Assembly (NCBI RefSeq): GCF_040250305.1
Contig: NZ_CP158190.1
Location: 4,062,001-4,126,000 of the forward strand
Origin: Peribacillus frigoritolerans
GTDB lineage: Bacteria > Bacillota > Bacilli > Bacillales > DSM-1321
Length of the DNA: 64,000 bases
Reading direction: 5' to 3'
In this document: positions 11,057 through 21,100 of the stretch, one piece after another
How the letters are laid out: every line of letters begins with the position of its first letter
Position numbering within the stretch: the stretch's first letter is position 1
The notes under the pieces: model-generated
Databases searched by the model: none
What the model was told of the DNA's origin: nothing
Seen by the model: the letters and a program-made list of their open reading frames with translations, nothing else
Program-made: the position numbers and the translations under genes

Positions 11057-11392
11057 ATGAATGAAGCCTTTGTTCCAGCCTTTCTCAACAGCTTTTTCAT
11101 ATCGCTTGGCGTATTGCTTGGCGGCTCGATAATCGGGGGCCTTGCGGCTTTTTTTACTGGACAAGCCCCGATGACGACTGTATTCCGGCTGTCGGACAGC
11201 CTTCGTATTTGGGCCATTGTCGCTGCGATCGGGGGTACTTTTGATATGGTCTATAATTTCGAACGCGGTATTTTCCACGGAGAAACGAAGGATATAGTCA
11301 AGCAGGTCCTATTGATTCTATCTGCACTTGGAGGGGCACAGACAGGAGCACTGATCATAAACTGGTTCACGCAAGAGCATATTTCACCATGA
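11057..11392 (+). CDS. ytrH: Sporulation membrane protein YtrH
   Basis: A 111-residue protein with three hydrophobic segments (about residues 5-35, 47-67 and 82-105) and little else, matching the YtrH family needed for efficient sporulation in the mother cell. The ATG follows AAAAGGATGAT. The stop codon overlaps the ytrI start as ATGA, and both genes sit behind a sigma-E-like promoter. Confidence 0.92.
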   Translation: MNEAFVPAFLNSFFISLGVLLGGSIIGGLAAFFTGQAPMTTVFRLSDSLRIWAIVAAIGGTFDMVYNFERGIFHGETKDIVKQVLLILSALGGAQTGALIINWFTQEHISP

Positions 11393-11892
11393 GAATTCCT
11401 CCCTATCACAGGTCTCCCACCTGGCAGCGTTTTTTTGCCGGAGCCGCACTTGGCGGATTGATCAGCTGGGTGATTTTCTTTTATATGCATGGTGTCCAGC
11501 AGGAAAAGCAGATCCGGACCCTTCACGAACAAAGAGAAGAGATCAAGGATTTAAACGGGGAAATCGCAATTTGGGAGCAGGATTATAAAAAATTGAACGA
11601 GAAAAACGAGGAAATCCTGACGATTCAGGAAGTGGAAGTAACCATCACGAATGAAAAATACAGTCTGGATCGGCTGAGCATTGCAGAAGCGGAGGATGTG
11701 ATTGAGGACGACCTTTCCTCTCTTCTCGCCAAAGATGTCGCCAGTGTCTATGACGGAAAGGTGCTTTTGAAAAAATCGATAGAAAATAAGATCGTGACCA
11801 TCAATAAAAAGCGCTATCGACTTGAAGTCGTCGAGATCATGTTTTATACGAAAATGAATATTGAAATCAAACTAAAAAGGACTACTTCTTAG
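11389..11892 (+). CDS. ytrI: Sporulation membrane protein YtrI
   Basis: A 167-residue protein starting MRIPPYHRSPTWQRFFAG, with one transmembrane helix (about 15-35), a charged coiled-coil-like stretch (about 38-75) and an extracytoplasmic C-terminal part. YtrI is the partner of YtrH in sporulation. The four-base overlap with ytrH points to coupled translation. A strong hairpin follows. Confidence 0.9.
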   Translation: MRIPPYHRSPTWQRFFAGAALGGLISWVIFFYMHGVQQEKQIRTLHEQREEIKDLNGEIAIWEQDYKKLNEKNEEILTIQEVEVTITNEKYSLDRLSIAEAEDVIEDDLSSLLAKDVASVYDGKVLLKKSIENKIVTINKKRYRLEVVEIMFYTKMNIEIKLKRTTS

Positions 11893-11920
11893 ATGTTGGC
11901 TTAATTGATTTCTACCAAAT

Positions 11921-11954
11921 TTAAAGACCAAATCATATGCGATTTGGTCTTTAA
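11921..11954. terminator. Bidirectional terminator between ytrI and nrnA
   Basis: A perfect 14-bp stem (11921-11934 with 11941-11954) around a six-base loop, followed by a T-run on the plus strand. It lies between convergent genes; the minus-strand U-run is weaker. Confidence 0.9.
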
Positions 11955-11960
11955 GTTTTT

Positions 11961-12899
11961 TCATTCCGCTTTATTCAACTCTTCCATGTCGGCAAGGATA
12001 TTATCCACTTCATCCCAGGAATGAATCGACGCCCCTGCTGCAAGCGGGTGGCCTCCGCCGTTATATTTACGGGCAATCGTATTGATGATTGGTCCTTTAG
12101 AACGGAAACGGACTCTGATTTCTTTATCCTCTTCAATGAAGAAGACCCAAGACTTAACATTTTTAATCGAACCGAGTGAGGAAACGAGCTGAGATGCCTC
12201 AGATGTAGAAGCATGGAATTTTTCAAGTATATCTTTTGTGATGATCATTTTCCCCGTTCCATATGGAAGGATTTCAAAATGCTGCAGCACATAGCCATTC
12301 AACCGGACTATGCTTTCCTCGACGTCATACATCTCCTGATATAACTGGGGGCGGGAGAACGAGTAGTGAATCAACTCACTGGCATAGGCAAATGTCTTTT
12401 CAGTCGTACTTTGGAATAGGAAACGACCTGTATCGCCAACAATGCCTGCATATAGAAGGCGTGCCGCTTCATCACTCATCTTCAAGCCTTCCTCTTTCCC
12501 GAACTGGTAAAACTCATAAATCATTTCACTTGTCGAACTTGCCGATGTATCGACCCAGCGCATATCGCCATATGGATCTTCATTGGGATGATGATCGATC
12601 TTAATCAGTTTATCCCCCCTTGTGTACCGTACATCACAAATCCGGTCCGTATTTGCGGTATCACAAACGATGACGAGAGCACCTTCATATGTTTCATCCG
12701 AAATCACATCTAACCTTCTTAAGTAATTCAATGACGGTTCTTCTTTCCCGACCGTAAAAATTCGCTTTTCGGGGAAAGATGCTTTCAGGATTTCCGCCAA
12801 TCCTCCCTGTGAACCATAAGCGTCCGGATCTGGACGGACATGACGATGGAGAATGATAGTATCATAACGCTTTATATCTGCTAATATTTCAGCTTTCAT
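11961..12899 (-). CDS. nrnA: Bifunctional oligoribonuclease / PAP phosphatase NrnA
   Basis: A DHH-DHHA1 phosphodiesterase that degrades nanoRNAs (2-5 nt) and dephosphorylates 3'-phosphoadenosine 5'-phosphate. The 312-residue protein shows the metal-binding motifs HRHVRPDPDAYGS, CDTAN, KIDHHPNEDPYGD and GDTGRF, and the C-terminal DHHA1 motif KYNGGGHPLAAGA. The ATG at 12899 gives the family-typical N-terminus. It is transcribed divergently from ytpI. Confidence 0.96.
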   Translation of the reverse strand: MKAEILADIKRYDTIILHRHVRPDPDAYGSQGGLAEILKASFPEKRIFTVGKEEPSLNYLRRLDVISDETYEGALVIVCDTANTDRICDVRYTRGDKLIKIDHHPNEDPYGDMRWVDTSASSTSEMIYEFYQFGKEEGLKMSDEAARLLYAGIVGDTGRFLFQSTTEKTFAYASELIHYSFSRPQLYQEMYDVEESIVRLNGYVLQHFEILPYGTGKMIITKDILEKFHASTSEASQLVSSLGSIKNVKSWVFFIEEDKEIRVRFRSKGPIINTIARKYNGGGHPLAAGASIHSWDEVDNILADMEELNKAE

Positions 12900-13067
12900 A
12901 TAGATCTCCCCTTAACATATGTATTATCGAGCCTAATAAAGATGATATATTTCATTTAATCAAAAAATTGCGGAAATAGGAAGACTCATCTTGTTTACTG
13001 TGGCATTCTCTTTCATTTCCCGCTACAATAAAAAGGTACATATGTTAAATTGGGGGAATTTCAAACG

Positions 13068-13370
13068 ATGCCTATTCTTGTCACCTTGATCGTTCTTTCA
13101 TTAGGGGTCTATCTGTTTTATAAAATCAAATCGGTCCGAACCAGAATGCCGATGGAGAAAAAGTGGATTTCAGGGAAGTCTTCCATTGCCCTCGGTGCGT
13201 TTGTCGCACTATTCGGAATCAATCAGCTTTTTCTATTCCACACGACCATCACTTATATCATTGCTGCCGTTTTCATCTTCGTTGGCCTATTCAGTATTTG
13301 GGGCGGCTATAAAATGTATAAATTTTATTTGCCGCATGCAATCGAAGAAGCTGCGAATCAAAAAGGATAA
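13068..13370 (+). CDS. ytpI: YtpI family membrane protein
   Basis: A 100-residue protein with three hydrophobic segments (about 1-17, 37-56 and 60-85) and a short basic loop, as in the YtpI family of unknown function. The ATG at 13068 is preceded by GGGGGAA; a TTG six codons upstream overlaps this site. The stop codon lies inside the left arm of the following terminator. Confidence 0.88.
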   Translation: MPILVTLIVLSLGVYLFYKIKSVRTRMPMEKKWISGKSSIALGAFVALFGINQLFLFHTTITYIIAAVFIFVGLFSIWGGYKMYKFYLPHAIEEAANQKG

Positions 13371-13391
13371 TCGAAATTCGATTATCCTTTT
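13361..13391. terminator. Bidirectional terminator between ytpI and ytoI
   Basis: Arms 13361-13375 and 13377-13391 are perfect 15-base inverted repeats, A-rich at one end and T-rich at the other, so the hairpin can end transcription from both sides. The ytpI stop codon is embedded in it. Confidence 0.9.
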
Positions 13392-13396
13392 TATTT

Positions 13397-14716
13397 TTAT
13401 GATCGGTCGAGCAATTGGCAAGTCAACATCGCCTTGCCGACTAGTTTGCCTTGGTTAAACACTTCAACATCCACTTTTCCGAATTTACGTCCTACATCGA
13501 GGACACGCGGATGGATTTCAAGCGTACTGTCGATCTGGACTGGCTTGATGAAATAGATCGTCATGTTTTCCACGACCAAGTCACCGCGCTTATAGCTTCG
13601 AAGTGCACGATTTGCTGAGTCGGTGACCAATGTCGTGAACACACCGCTTGAAATGGTCCCAAGGTAATTGGTCATCTGCGGGGTGACTCCATAGTTATAC
13701 ACTTCCTCGCCCTTGCCCCGATTCGAAGTCATCACAAGCTGGCTTGTGATTGTATCGTCGATCGTTTCGCCGACCTGAGGCTGCCTTTGGCTCATTTGCA
13801 GTGCCTTCAGGACATCCTGCCTGCTCACGATACCCTTGAGGATATGACTGTCATTCACGACCGGGATTAACTCAATCCCTTCCCAAACCATCATATGTGC
13901 AGAAGATGCCACACTCATTTTATCGCCTACGGTCATCGGGTTTTTCGTCATCACCTTATCAATGAGCGTCAACTCTTCCTGTCCGATGATATCTTTTGAT
14001 GTGACCATTCCTTGAACCTTCATATTGTCATCGACAACAGGGAAACGGCTATGCCCGGATTCCTGATTCAGTTCATGCCAAGTCTGAACCCGGTCACCCA
14101 CCGTTAAAAAGGTCGTTTCCTGTACGGGTGTCAAAATATCCTCCACCAGCAAGATTTCCTTTTTGATCAATTGGTCATAGATTGCCCGATTGATCATCGT
14201 TGCGACGGTAAACGTATCGTAACTTGTTGAGATGACTGGCATCTCCAATTCATCGGCTAACCTTTTAACGGGCTCTTCCGTATCGAATCCCCCGGTGATC
14301 AGCACTGCTGCACCCGCTTTTAACGCGTGCTCGTGGGCCTGTGTACGGTTCCCGACGATCAGCAGGTTTCCTGCACCCGTATATCTCATCATGGCATCCA
14401 GCTTCATCGCCCCGATGACGAATTTATTTAATGTCTTATGAAGTCCCGTTTTCCCGCCCAGAACTTGTCCGTCAACAATATTGACTACCTCTGCGAAAGT
14501 GAGCTTTTCAATATTCTCTTTTTTCTTTTTCTCAATGCGGATCGTGCCTACCCGCTCAATAGAGCTCACGTAGCCCTGGTTCTCCGCCTCTTTAATTGCC
14601 CGGTATGCCGTACCTTCACTAACATTCAATGCTTTCGCTATTTGACGGACGGAAATCTTTTCGCCGACAGGGAGCCCATCGATATGTTTCAATATTTGTT
14701 CATGCTTTGTAGCCAA
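13397..14716 (-). CDS. ytoI: CBS/DRTGG/hotdog-domain regulator YtoI
   Basis: A 439-residue multidomain protein. It has an N-terminal helix-turn-helix (about 1-60, IAKALNVSEGTAYRAIKEAE), a DRTGG domain (about 75-180), a CBS pair (about 195-310, FPVVDDNMKVQGMVTSKDI and IPVVNDSHILKGIVSRQDV) and a C-terminal hotdog thioesterase-like fold (about 330-439). CBS pairs usually bind adenosyl nucleotides; the role of YtoI is unknown. I chose the TTG at 14716 (MATKHEQILKHI) because AAGGGTGA lies six bases upstream. An ATG at 14752 would add 12 residues but has no site. Confidence 0.88.
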   Translation of the reverse strand: MATKHEQILKHIDGLPVGEKISVRQIAKALNVSEGTAYRAIKEAENQGYVSSIERVGTIRIEKKKKENIEKLTFAEVVNIVDGQVLGGKTGLHKTLNKFVIGAMKLDAMMRYTGAGNLLIVGNRTQAHEHALKAGAAVLITGGFDTEEPVKRLADELEMPVISTSYDTFTVATMINRAIYDQLIKKEILLVEDILTPVQETTFLTVGDRVQTWHELNQESGHSRFPVVDDNMKVQGMVTSKDIIGQEELTLIDKVMTKNPMTVGDKMSVASSAHMMVWEGIELIPVVNDSHILKGIVSRQDVLKALQMSQRQPQVGETIDDTITSQLVMTSNRGKGEEVYNYGVTPQMTNYLGTISSGVFTTLVTDSANRALRSYKRGDLVVENMTIYFIKPVQIDSTLEIHPRVLDVGRKFGKVDVEVFNQGKLVGKAMLTCQLLDRS

Positions 14717-14787
14717 GCGCTTCACCCTTTTCACGGTATTCCTATTCTCCATTATAAGGTCAAAGAGCCTAGTTTATCAAACAACTA

Positions 14788-15012
14788 CTAGTATTGGCGC
14801 AACCTTTTGTATTCCGGCTGTCGTTTTACCTTTTGTTTCTTAGGAGAATATAGTATGCCCGTCAAGTTTCCAGCTACCGCCAACAATGCAAACAACAGCC
14901 AGGATCCAGCAAACAGCGCCTCCAGACCGCCACTTTCCAACGACAAACGCGGTACGGCATAATACAGCATCACACCGCATAGAAGCAAACACAGTAATAA
15001 CCTCTGTTTCAT
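14788..15012 (-). CDS. Small membrane protein, function unknown
   Basis: A 74-residue protein starting MKQRLLLCLLLCGVMLYY with two hydrophobic helices (about 3-20 and 30-55) and a basic C-terminal tail rich in Lys and Arg. The ATG at 15012 has a strong AAGGGGGGATT site. It sits between ytkL and ytoI on the same strand. I do not recognise a family. Confidence 0.75.
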   Translation of the reverse strand: MKQRLLLCLLLCGVMLYYAVPRLSLESGGLEALFAGSWLLFALLAVAGNLTGILYSPKKQKVKRQPEYKRLRQY

Positions 15013-15174
15013 CCAATCCCCCCTTTTTTTCATCTATTCATTTTATGCCTTTGAAAGGAAAAAAGACTTGGCTGCAAAACGAGACTTTACTTTCCGATTG
15101 CTGTAATAACCTGCGTGAAAGGAAATGCTGCTGGGAAGACCCGTCATTTCAGCCGGTCAACCCACACGATACAC

Positions 15175-15203
15175 ATAAAAAACGGAAGCTCTAAAGGCTC
15201 CCG
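15175..15203 (-). terminator. Terminator after ytkL
   Basis: A seven-base stem with one G-U pair (15183-15189 with 15197-15203) is followed by a U6 run on the minus strand. Confidence 0.75.
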
Positions 15204-15209
15204 CTTCTT

Positions 15210-15890
15210 TTAAAAGTCTATTTCATCCCCGGCTTCCATGATCAGTCCATTTCCCTCTTCAAGCAAGTCCATGAATTTTTCAGGATCCTGTTTGATGACA
15301 GGGAAAGTATTGTAATGAATCGGCACGACTTGTTTGGCTTGTAGGAATTTCGCTGCAAGTGCTGCATCTTCCGGGCCCATGGTGTAATTGTCGCCGATTG
15401 GCAAGAATGCCAAGTCAATCGGATGTCGCTCACCGATCAATTTCATATCGGAAAATACCGCTGTATCCCCTGCATGATAGATCGTTTTCCCTTCTATCGT
15501 AAGCAATACGCCAGCAGGCATTCCTAAATAAATGATTTGCCCATCTCCGTTATTGAATCCCGTTCCATGGAATGCTGGCGTCAGTTTCACTTTTCCAAAG
15601 TCGAACTCGAAAGCTCCTCCGATGCTCATCCCGTGGGTCCTGACTCCTTGAGCACCCAGGTAGTCGGCAATCTCTGCAATGCCGATGACAAGTGCATCAT
15701 CCCTTTTGGCCAATTCAACCGTATCACCGACATGGTCATTATGGCCATGTGTTAAGATGATCACATCCGGTTTCACATCTTCTACATTCAAATCGGTCAA
15801 TTCGTTTCCAGTAATGAATGGATCGATTAAAATCGTTTTACCATTCGTTTCAACTTTTACAACTGCATGTCCATGAAAAGATACTTTCAT
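15210..15890 (-). CDS. ytkL: Metal-dependent hydrolase, UPF0173 (metallo-beta-lactamase fold)
   Basis: A 226-residue protein of the RNase Z/UlaG-like metallo-beta-lactamase superfamily. Metal ligands are visible in [11 protein letters not shown] (about 49-58), [14 protein letters not shown] and PIHYNTFP. Its substrate is not established. The ATG start gives [15 protein letters not shown], the family-typical N-terminus. It is divergent from the peptidase gene and ends at a hairpin. Confidence 0.93.
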   Translation of the reverse strand: MKVSFHGHAVVKVETNGKTILIDPFITGNELTDLNVEDVKPDVIILTHGHNDHVGDTVELAKRDDALVIGIAEIADYLGAQGVRTHGMSIGGAFEFDFGKVKLTPAFHGTGFNNGDGQIIYLGMPAGVLLTIEGKTIYHAGDTAVFSDMKLIGERHPIDLAFLPIGDNYTMGPEDAALAAKFLQAKQVVPIHYNTFPVIKQDPEKFMDLLEEGNGLIMEAGDEIDF

Positions 15891-16009
15891 TTTTGCTGCT
15901 CCCTTCCCATACCCACTAATTTTTTTAGGTAGCTTTCTTAGGCCTTTCCCATTTACTATACTTTTAAATATTGCTATGGTAATTATATCTTATTAATGGA
16001 GGTATCGTC

Positions 16010-17107
16010 ATGAATGAACGTTTGACAGAACTACAAAATTGGCTACAGGCGAATGAGGCTGAAGCCGCTTTACTTACATCTACAGAGAGCATCTTCTATT
16101 TAAGCGGGTTTTTTAGTGATCCTCATGAAAGACTGCTGGCACTTGCCATTTTTGCAAATGCCGAACCATTCCTTGTCTGCCCGCAGATGGAAGTTCCGGA
16201 TGCTAAACAGGCTGGATGGGATGGAGATATCATTGGATACACCGACATCGAAGATCCTTGGGGAAAAGTTAAGCAAGCAGTGGAGAATCGCGGGGTATCC
16301 ATTCATAAAATGGCCATTGAAAAAGAGCATATGAATGTAGAGCGTTATGAAAAGGTCCAACAACACTTCAGCGCTCCAAAGCTCGTTTCCGCAGAAGAAA
16401 AACTTCAAAGGATGCGAATGATCAAGTCGGAAGATGAAATGGTCAAAATCCGTGAAGCATGCCGCCTTGCCGACTTTGCGATTGAAGTGGGTGTCAACGA
16501 AATTCATGAAGGTAAAACGGAAATGGAAATCCTTGCAGCGATAGAATTCGAATTGAAAAAGGCAGGAGTCAGCCAAATGTCTTTTTCCACCATGGTCCTG
16601 ACTGGCAAAAATGGCGCTTCCCCACATGGCACACCTGGGAATACGAAGGTTCAACGCGGCGACCTCGTCCTCTTTGACCTTGGCGTCGTTCATGAAGGGT
16701 ACTGCTCTGACATCACTAGAACGGTCGCATACGGAGATATCAATGATAAACAGGCAGAAATATATGAAACTGTACTTAAAGCACAAGAAGCTGCCGTTGC
16801 AGCCAGTAAACCTGGTGTATCCTGTTCCGAGATAGACTTGACGGCCAGAAACATCATCAGCAATAAGGGATACGGTGAATTCTTCCCGCACAGGCTCGGT
16901 CACGGACTTGGGATCAGCGTCCATGAGTATCCATCCTTGACTGAAACGAATTCTCTAAAACTTCAATCCGGAATGGTTTATACGATCGAACCTGGCATAT
17001 ATGTTCCGAATGTTGCAGGCGTAAGGATTGAAGATGATCTATTGATCACGGATGCAGGCTGTGAGGTTTTGACCAAATTCCCGAAGAGCCTGCAAATCAT
17101 AAAGTGA
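16010..17107 (+). CDS. M24 family Xaa-Pro aminopeptidase/dipeptidase
   Basis: A 365-residue creatinase-fold metallopeptidase. The N-terminal creatinase domain covers about 1-130. In the catalytic domain the five metal ligands are visible in FDLGVVHEGYCSDITRT, the histidine of HRLGHGLGISVHE, and the glutamates of TIEPGIYV and VRIEDD. It probably cleaves peptides with Pro at the second position. B. subtilis has similar enzymes (YqhT, YkvY); I cannot tell which is the orthologue, so no symbol is given. The start ATG follows TGGAGGTATCGTC. Confidence 0.92.
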   Translation: MNERLTELQNWLQANEAEAALLTSTESIFYLSGFFSDPHERLLALAIFANAEPFLVCPQMEVPDAKQAGWDGDIIGYTDIEDPWGKVKQAVENRGVSIHKMAIEKEHMNVERYEKVQQHFSAPKLVSAEEKLQRMRMIKSEDEMVKIREACRLADFAIEVGVNEIHEGKTEMEILAAIEFELKKAGVSQMSFSTMVLTGKNGASPHGTPGNTKVQRGDLVLFDLGVVHEGYCSDITRTVAYGDINDKQAEIYETVLKAQEAAVAASKPGVSCSEIDLTARNIISNKGYGEFFPHRLGHGLGISVHEYPSLTETNSLKLQSGMVYTIEPGIYVPNVAGVRIEDDLLITDAGCEVLTKFPKSLQIIK

Positions 17108-17141
17108 TAATGAAATAACCATTTAATATAACGAAACCCGG

Positions 17142-17178
17142 ATACCCCCGCCTTCATTTAAGACGGGGGTATTTATTC
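17142..17178 (+). terminator. Terminator after the M24 peptidase gene
   Basis: The GC-rich nine-base stem 17142-17150 with 17164-17172 (ATACCCCCG/CGGGGGTAT) is followed by a short T-rich stretch. A three-base inner pairing extends it. Confidence 0.8.
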
Positions 17179-17188
17179 AACATTTCAA

Positions 17189-17758
17189 CTAATCGGTCCG
17201 CAGATCATACTTCATTGCTTTATCACTGCCGTCAAACGAAATGACCAGCCATTCACTATCTATTCTTATGATTCCCCTCTCGGCACCGAGATAATAAACA
17301 ACATTATCTTTCTCTTTAAAATATTCCGTTTCTGTTGGAGACCCTAAAAGCGTGAACACTTCTTCTTTTGTCTTGCCTATCAATTCATGATCTTTGATTA
17401 AGTCATCTACCAGGTACACTCTTCCTTCATCATCATTTAACCATCTTTCGGTGGTGAACCTTGATTCATATTCATTTACCCCTAACCTAAAAACACAATA
17501 AAATAGAAGAGAAAAGCCAAGGCCTGATATGACTATAAATCTAATTTTGATTTTCCTTTTATTATGCTGATCGGTATATTTCCATGAAATCCATTGAAAA
17601 AATAGTAAAAGAACAAATGGAAGCAGCAGTGCTGATATACTCATTAAACTGATTGAAACATGTACAAAATTGATGTAAAAAATATAAATGAAATAGATCA
17701 AAGCATACAAAAGCACGTATAAAGATAATGCATAGTTTACTATTCTTGAAACACTCAA
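17189..17758 (-). CDS. Hypothetical membrane protein with a SmpA/BamE-like C-terminal part
   Basis: A 189-residue protein with three transmembrane segments (about 5-30, 35-57 and 72-93). The soluble C-terminal part contains LIGKTKEEVFTLLGSPTE, reminiscent of the SmpA/BamE fold found in small lipoproteins. I prefer a TTG start at 17758 because AGAGGGGAG lies eight bases upstream; a GTG at 17779 has no site. The region is more AT-rich than its neighbours and I see no counterpart in the conserved gene order, so it may be an accessory gene. Confidence 0.75.
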   Translation of the reverse strand: MSVSRIVNYALSLYVLLYALIYFIYIFYINFVHVSISLMSISALLLPFVLLLFFQWISWKYTDQHNKRKIKIRFIVISGLGFSLLFYCVFRLGVNEYESRFTTERWLNDDEGRVYLVDDLIKDHELIGKTKEEVFTLLGSPTETEYFKEKDNVVYYLGAERGIIRIDSEWLVISFDGSDKAMKYDLRTD

Positions 17759-18001
17759 AGAAAAAAACTCCCCTCTCACATTAAATTTACCATAAATGAA
17801 TAAATAAGGTAAATAAGGTGAGCGTTTCGCTTATGCAATGATTGGTGCTTATCTTTTCATCATAATAAGGCTATATTCATTTTTTTCATTTGGTAATTTC
17901 CAGATCATTGGCAAAAACATTCGCTAATTTGTTACAATTGAAATCAGATCCATTAGGTAAATCATAGTATAATAGGTATGAAATAGAAGGAGGAGATTCA
18001 C

Positions 18002-18445
18002 TTGAATAGTATAGATTATAAAAATATTCTTGTAGCAGTGGATGGTTCGGAAGAAGCAGAGTGGGCCCTAAAAAAGGCAATCTATTTAGCAAAACTCAGT
18101 GACGCTACCCTTGTGCTCACACATATCGTGGATACAAGGAATTTCCCTACTGTCGAAGCTTATGATATGACTATCCGTGATCACTCTGAAACCTTTGCCA
18201 ATGAGCTATTGGACAAGTATAAAACGGAAGCCATTGCATCCGGGATTGCAAAGGTCCAAACAGAAGTTGCCTATGGTTCTCCTAAAGTTCAAATTCCAAG
18301 GGATTTAGCGAAAAAGCATTCGATTGATTTAATTGTATGCGGTGCAACGGGCCTTAACGCAGTCGAACGTTTCCTTATCGGCAGCGTGTCGGAAGGCATA
18401 GTTCGCCATTCTAACTGTGATGTAATGGTCGTGCGTACGAATTGA
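18002..18445 (+). CDS. Universal stress protein (UspA family)
   Basis: A 147-residue Usp domain with the N-terminal ILVAVDGSEEAEWALKKA and the ATP-binding loop GATGLNAVERFLIGSVSEGIV (G-2x-G-9x-G-S/T). The start is a TTG with AAGGAGGAG seven bases upstream. Members bind ATP and are linked to stress survival; nothing here narrows the role. It ends at a terminator shared with argH. Confidence 0.92.
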   Translation: MNSIDYKNILVAVDGSEEAEWALKKAIYLAKLSDATLVLTHIVDTRNFPTVEAYDMTIRDHSETFANELLDKYKTEAIASGIAKVQTEVAYGSPKVQIPRDLAKKHSIDLIVCGATGLNAVERFLIGSVSEGIVRHSNCDVMVVRTN

Positions 18446-18462
18446 TAAAAGAAAATGATATA

Positions 18463-18497
18463 AAAAGCTCGTTCGCCAAATTGGTGAACGAGCTTTT
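18463..18497. terminator. Bidirectional terminator between the Usp gene and argH
   Basis: The AAAGCTCGTTC arm pairs with GAACGAGCTTT with further inner pairing, and A- and T-runs lie on the two sides. It lies between convergent genes. Confidence 0.85.
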
Positions 18498-18502
18498 TCC
18501 TG

Positions 18503-19882
18503 TTATTCACTTACCAGTTTTTCCGCTTTTTCAATCGCCAGCAGGACTTGGGCAAAACCTGTACCGCCCGCACTGTTACGGCGTTTAACTGCCTCATAAG
18601 GATTTAATGCATCATAAATATCATGATCAAACAAATCGGAAGCTTCCTTGAATTGTTCAATGCTCAGGTCGACTAAATAGCAGCCATTCTGGACACAGAA
18701 CAATACAAGCTTCCCGACTACTTCGTGCGCCTCACGGAAAGGCATCCCCTTTGAAGCCAGGTAATCAGCTAATTCAGTCGCATTCGAGAAGTCATTTTTT
18801 GTTGCTTTTTCCATTATGTCCGTTTTCACTTTCATCGTTGAAATCATGCCGGCAAATATTTTAAGTGAACCAACAATGGTCTTAACCGTATCAAAAACGC
18901 CTTCTTTATCTTCTTGCATATCTTTGTTATAAGCAAGCGGCAGTCCTTTCAAAACAGTCAATAACCCCGTTAGGTTCCCATAAACCCGTCCTGTTTTACC
19001 ACGGATCAATTCCGCCATATCAGGATTTTTCTTTTGCGGCATAATGCTGCTTCCCGTGGAAAAGGCATCATCCAATTCAATGAATTGGAATTCCTGGCTT
19101 GACCAGAGAATGATTTCTTCGCTGAAACGGGATAAATGCATCATCATTGTCGCACTGTTGCTCATGAATTCAATGGCAAAATCACGATCACTTACAGCAT
19201 CAAGACTGTTTTCGTAAATTCCCTCAAACCCCAATAGCTCCGCACTGAGGGCACGGTCAATCGGGAAAGTCGTCCCAGCTAATGCCCCAGCACCCAATGG
19301 AGAAATGTTGATCCTTTTGAAACTCTCGGTGAAGCGCTGCTTATCACGCTCAAGCATCCAAAAGTAAGCCATTAAGTGGTGGGCAAATGAAATGGGCTGT
19401 GCACGCTGCAAATGTGTATAACCTGGAATTAGTGTTTCCACATTTTTCTTGGATTGTCCCAAAATCGATATTTGCAAATCATTGATGAGTTCCAGAATCA
19501 CTTTCGTTTGGTTCCGCATATACAGATGAAGGTCGGTCGCAACTTGGTCATTACGGCTTCTTCCTGTATGAAGCTTTCCGCCAACTGGACCGATTTCGCT
19601 TATTAGCATACTTTCCAGGTTAAGATGGATATCTTCCATCTCAACCTTAAAAGTCAATTCACCCTTCTCAGCCTTTTCCTGTAAACTTTTCAGACCTGCA
19701 ATGATCTGATCCGCATCTTCTTCAGGTAAAATGCTGCATTGCTTTAACATGGTTACATGAGCTAAACTGCCTTGAATATCTTCAAGGACAAGTTCCTGGT
19801 CAAAGGAAATGGAAGCTCCAAACTCATCTACCCATTCTTCGGCGGATTTCGTGAATCTTCCTCCCCAAAGCTTGCTGCTCAC
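18503..19882 (-). CDS. argH: Argininosuccinate lyase
   Basis: Last step of arginine synthesis: splits argininosuccinate into arginine and fumarate. The 459-residue protein has the superfamily signature [12 protein letters not shown] and the [13 protein letters not shown] and [10 protein letters not shown] segments. The start is a GTG at 19882 overlapping the argG stop as GTGA, with AGAAGGTGA upstream, which argues for coupled translation from the argGH transcript. Confidence 0.97.
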   Translation of the reverse strand: MSSKLWGGRFTKSAEEWVDEFGASISFDQELVLEDIQGSLAHVTMLKQCSILPEEDADQIIAGLKSLQEKAEKGELTFKVEMEDIHLNLESMLISEIGPVGGKLHTGRSRNDQVATDLHLYMRNQTKVILELINDLQISILGQSKKNVETLIPGYTHLQRAQPISFAHHLMAYFWMLERDKQRFTESFKRINISPLGAGALAGTTFPIDRALSAELLGFEGIYENSLDAVSDRDFAIEFMSNSATMMMHLSRFSEEIILWSSQEFQFIELDDAFSTGSSIMPQKKNPDMAELIRGKTGRVYGNLTGLLTVLKGLPLAYNKDMQEDKEGVFDTVKTIVGSLKIFAGMISTMKVKTDIMEKATKNDFSNATELADYLASKGMPFREAHEVVGKLVLFCVQNGCYLVDLSIEQFKEASDLFDHDIYDALNPYEAVKRRNSAGGTGFAQVLLAIEKAEKLVSE

Positions 19883-21084
19883 ACTGTCACCTTCTTGTTA
19901 TTGACCATGCTGTTCACTTTCGTTGGAAGTCCCCATAATTTAATGAATCCAACTGCTGCATCATGATCGAATTCGTCTGCTTTTGTATAGGTAGCCAATT
20001 TTTCGTCATATAGGGAGTATTCGGATTTTCTTCCTTCAACAATCGCATGACCTTTGAATAGTTTGACACGGACCGTACCCGTTACATTCACTTGTGTTTC
20101 TTTCAGGAATGCAGCCAAAGCTTTTTGAAGCGGTGAGAACCAAAGTCCTTCATAAATCAATTCAGTCATTTTCTTCTCGATCACCGGTTTGAAGTGAGCC
20201 AATTCTTTTACAAGCGTGATATCTTCAAGTTCTTTGTGTGCAGCTATCAATGTCATCGCACCAGGTGCTTCATAGACTTCACGTGATTTGATTCCTACTA
20301 ATCTATTTTCAACGTGATCGATACGCCCTACTCCGTGTTTGCCGGCAATTTGATTCAACTCGACGATCAGGTCAGCCAATTTATAGTTTTTATCATTCAA
20401 TGTAACCGGCACACCTTGTTCAAAACCAATTTCAATGATATCGGCAGTATCTGGCGTACATTCAAGGCTTGTAGTCAAATCATAGGCCTCTTCCGGCGGA
20501 GCTGCCCAAGGATCTTCCAGGATTCCGCATTCGTTACTTCTTCCCCAAAGGTTTTGGTCAATCGAGAATGGGCTCGCCATGCCAATCGGAACGGGAATGC
20601 CATTTTTCGCTGCATATTCAATCTCCTCTTCACGAGACCATTTCCAGTCACGAACAGGTGCAAGAACTTGCAAATTAGGGTTCAATGCGGAGATGGATAC
20701 TTCGAAACGCACTTGGTCATTTCCTTTTCCCGTACAACCGTGTGCAACGGCTACCGCGTTTTCCGCTTCAGCCACTTCCACTAATTTCTTCGCGATCAGC
20801 GGACGTGATAAAGCCGATACCAATGGATATTTCCCTTCATACAAAGTATGTGCCTGAAGAGCCGTCAATGCGAATTCATCAGCGAATTCGTCCTTCGCAT
20901 CAATGACATAGGAACTTACCGCACCAACAGTGATCGCTTTTTCTTTAATGAAGTCCAAATCTTTCCCTTCTCCGACATCCAAGCAGCATGCCACAACTTC
21001 GTACCCTTGATCTTGTAACCATTTAATTGCAACGGAAGTATCCAAACCTCCGGAATATGCTAAAACAACTTTTTGATTTTCCAT
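19879..21084 (-). CDS. argG: Argininosuccinate synthase
   Basis: Joins citrulline and aspartate using ATP. The 401-residue protein has the N-type ATP pyrophosphatase loop [11 protein letters not shown] and the conserved [15 protein letters not shown] segment. The ATG at 21084 is eight bases after AAAGGA; the ATG two codons upstream is too close to it, and a farther in-frame start would lie within the operator. Two ARG boxes sit immediately upstream, so repression by ArgR/AhrC with arginine is expected. Confidence 0.97.
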   Translation of the reverse strand: MENQKVVLAYSGGLDTSVAIKWLQDQGYEVVACCLDVGEGKDLDFIKEKAITVGAVSSYVIDAKDEFADEFALTALQAHTLYEGKYPLVSALSRPLIAKKLVEVAEAENAVAVAHGCTGKGNDQVRFEVSISALNPNLQVLAPVRDWKWSREEEIEYAAKNGIPVPIGMASPFSIDQNLWGRSNECGILEDPWAAPPEEAYDLTTSLECTPDTADIIEIGFEQGVPVTLNDKNYKLADLIVELNQIAGKHGVGRIDHVENRLVGIKSREVYEAPGAMTLIAAHKELEDITLVKELAHFKPVIEKKMTELIYEGLWFSPLQKALAAFLKETQVNVTGTVRVKLFKGHAIVEGRKSEYSLYDEKLATYTKADEFDHDAAVGFIKLWGLPTKVNSMVNNKKVTV

Positions 21085-21100
21085 TTCCATCGTCCTTTCG

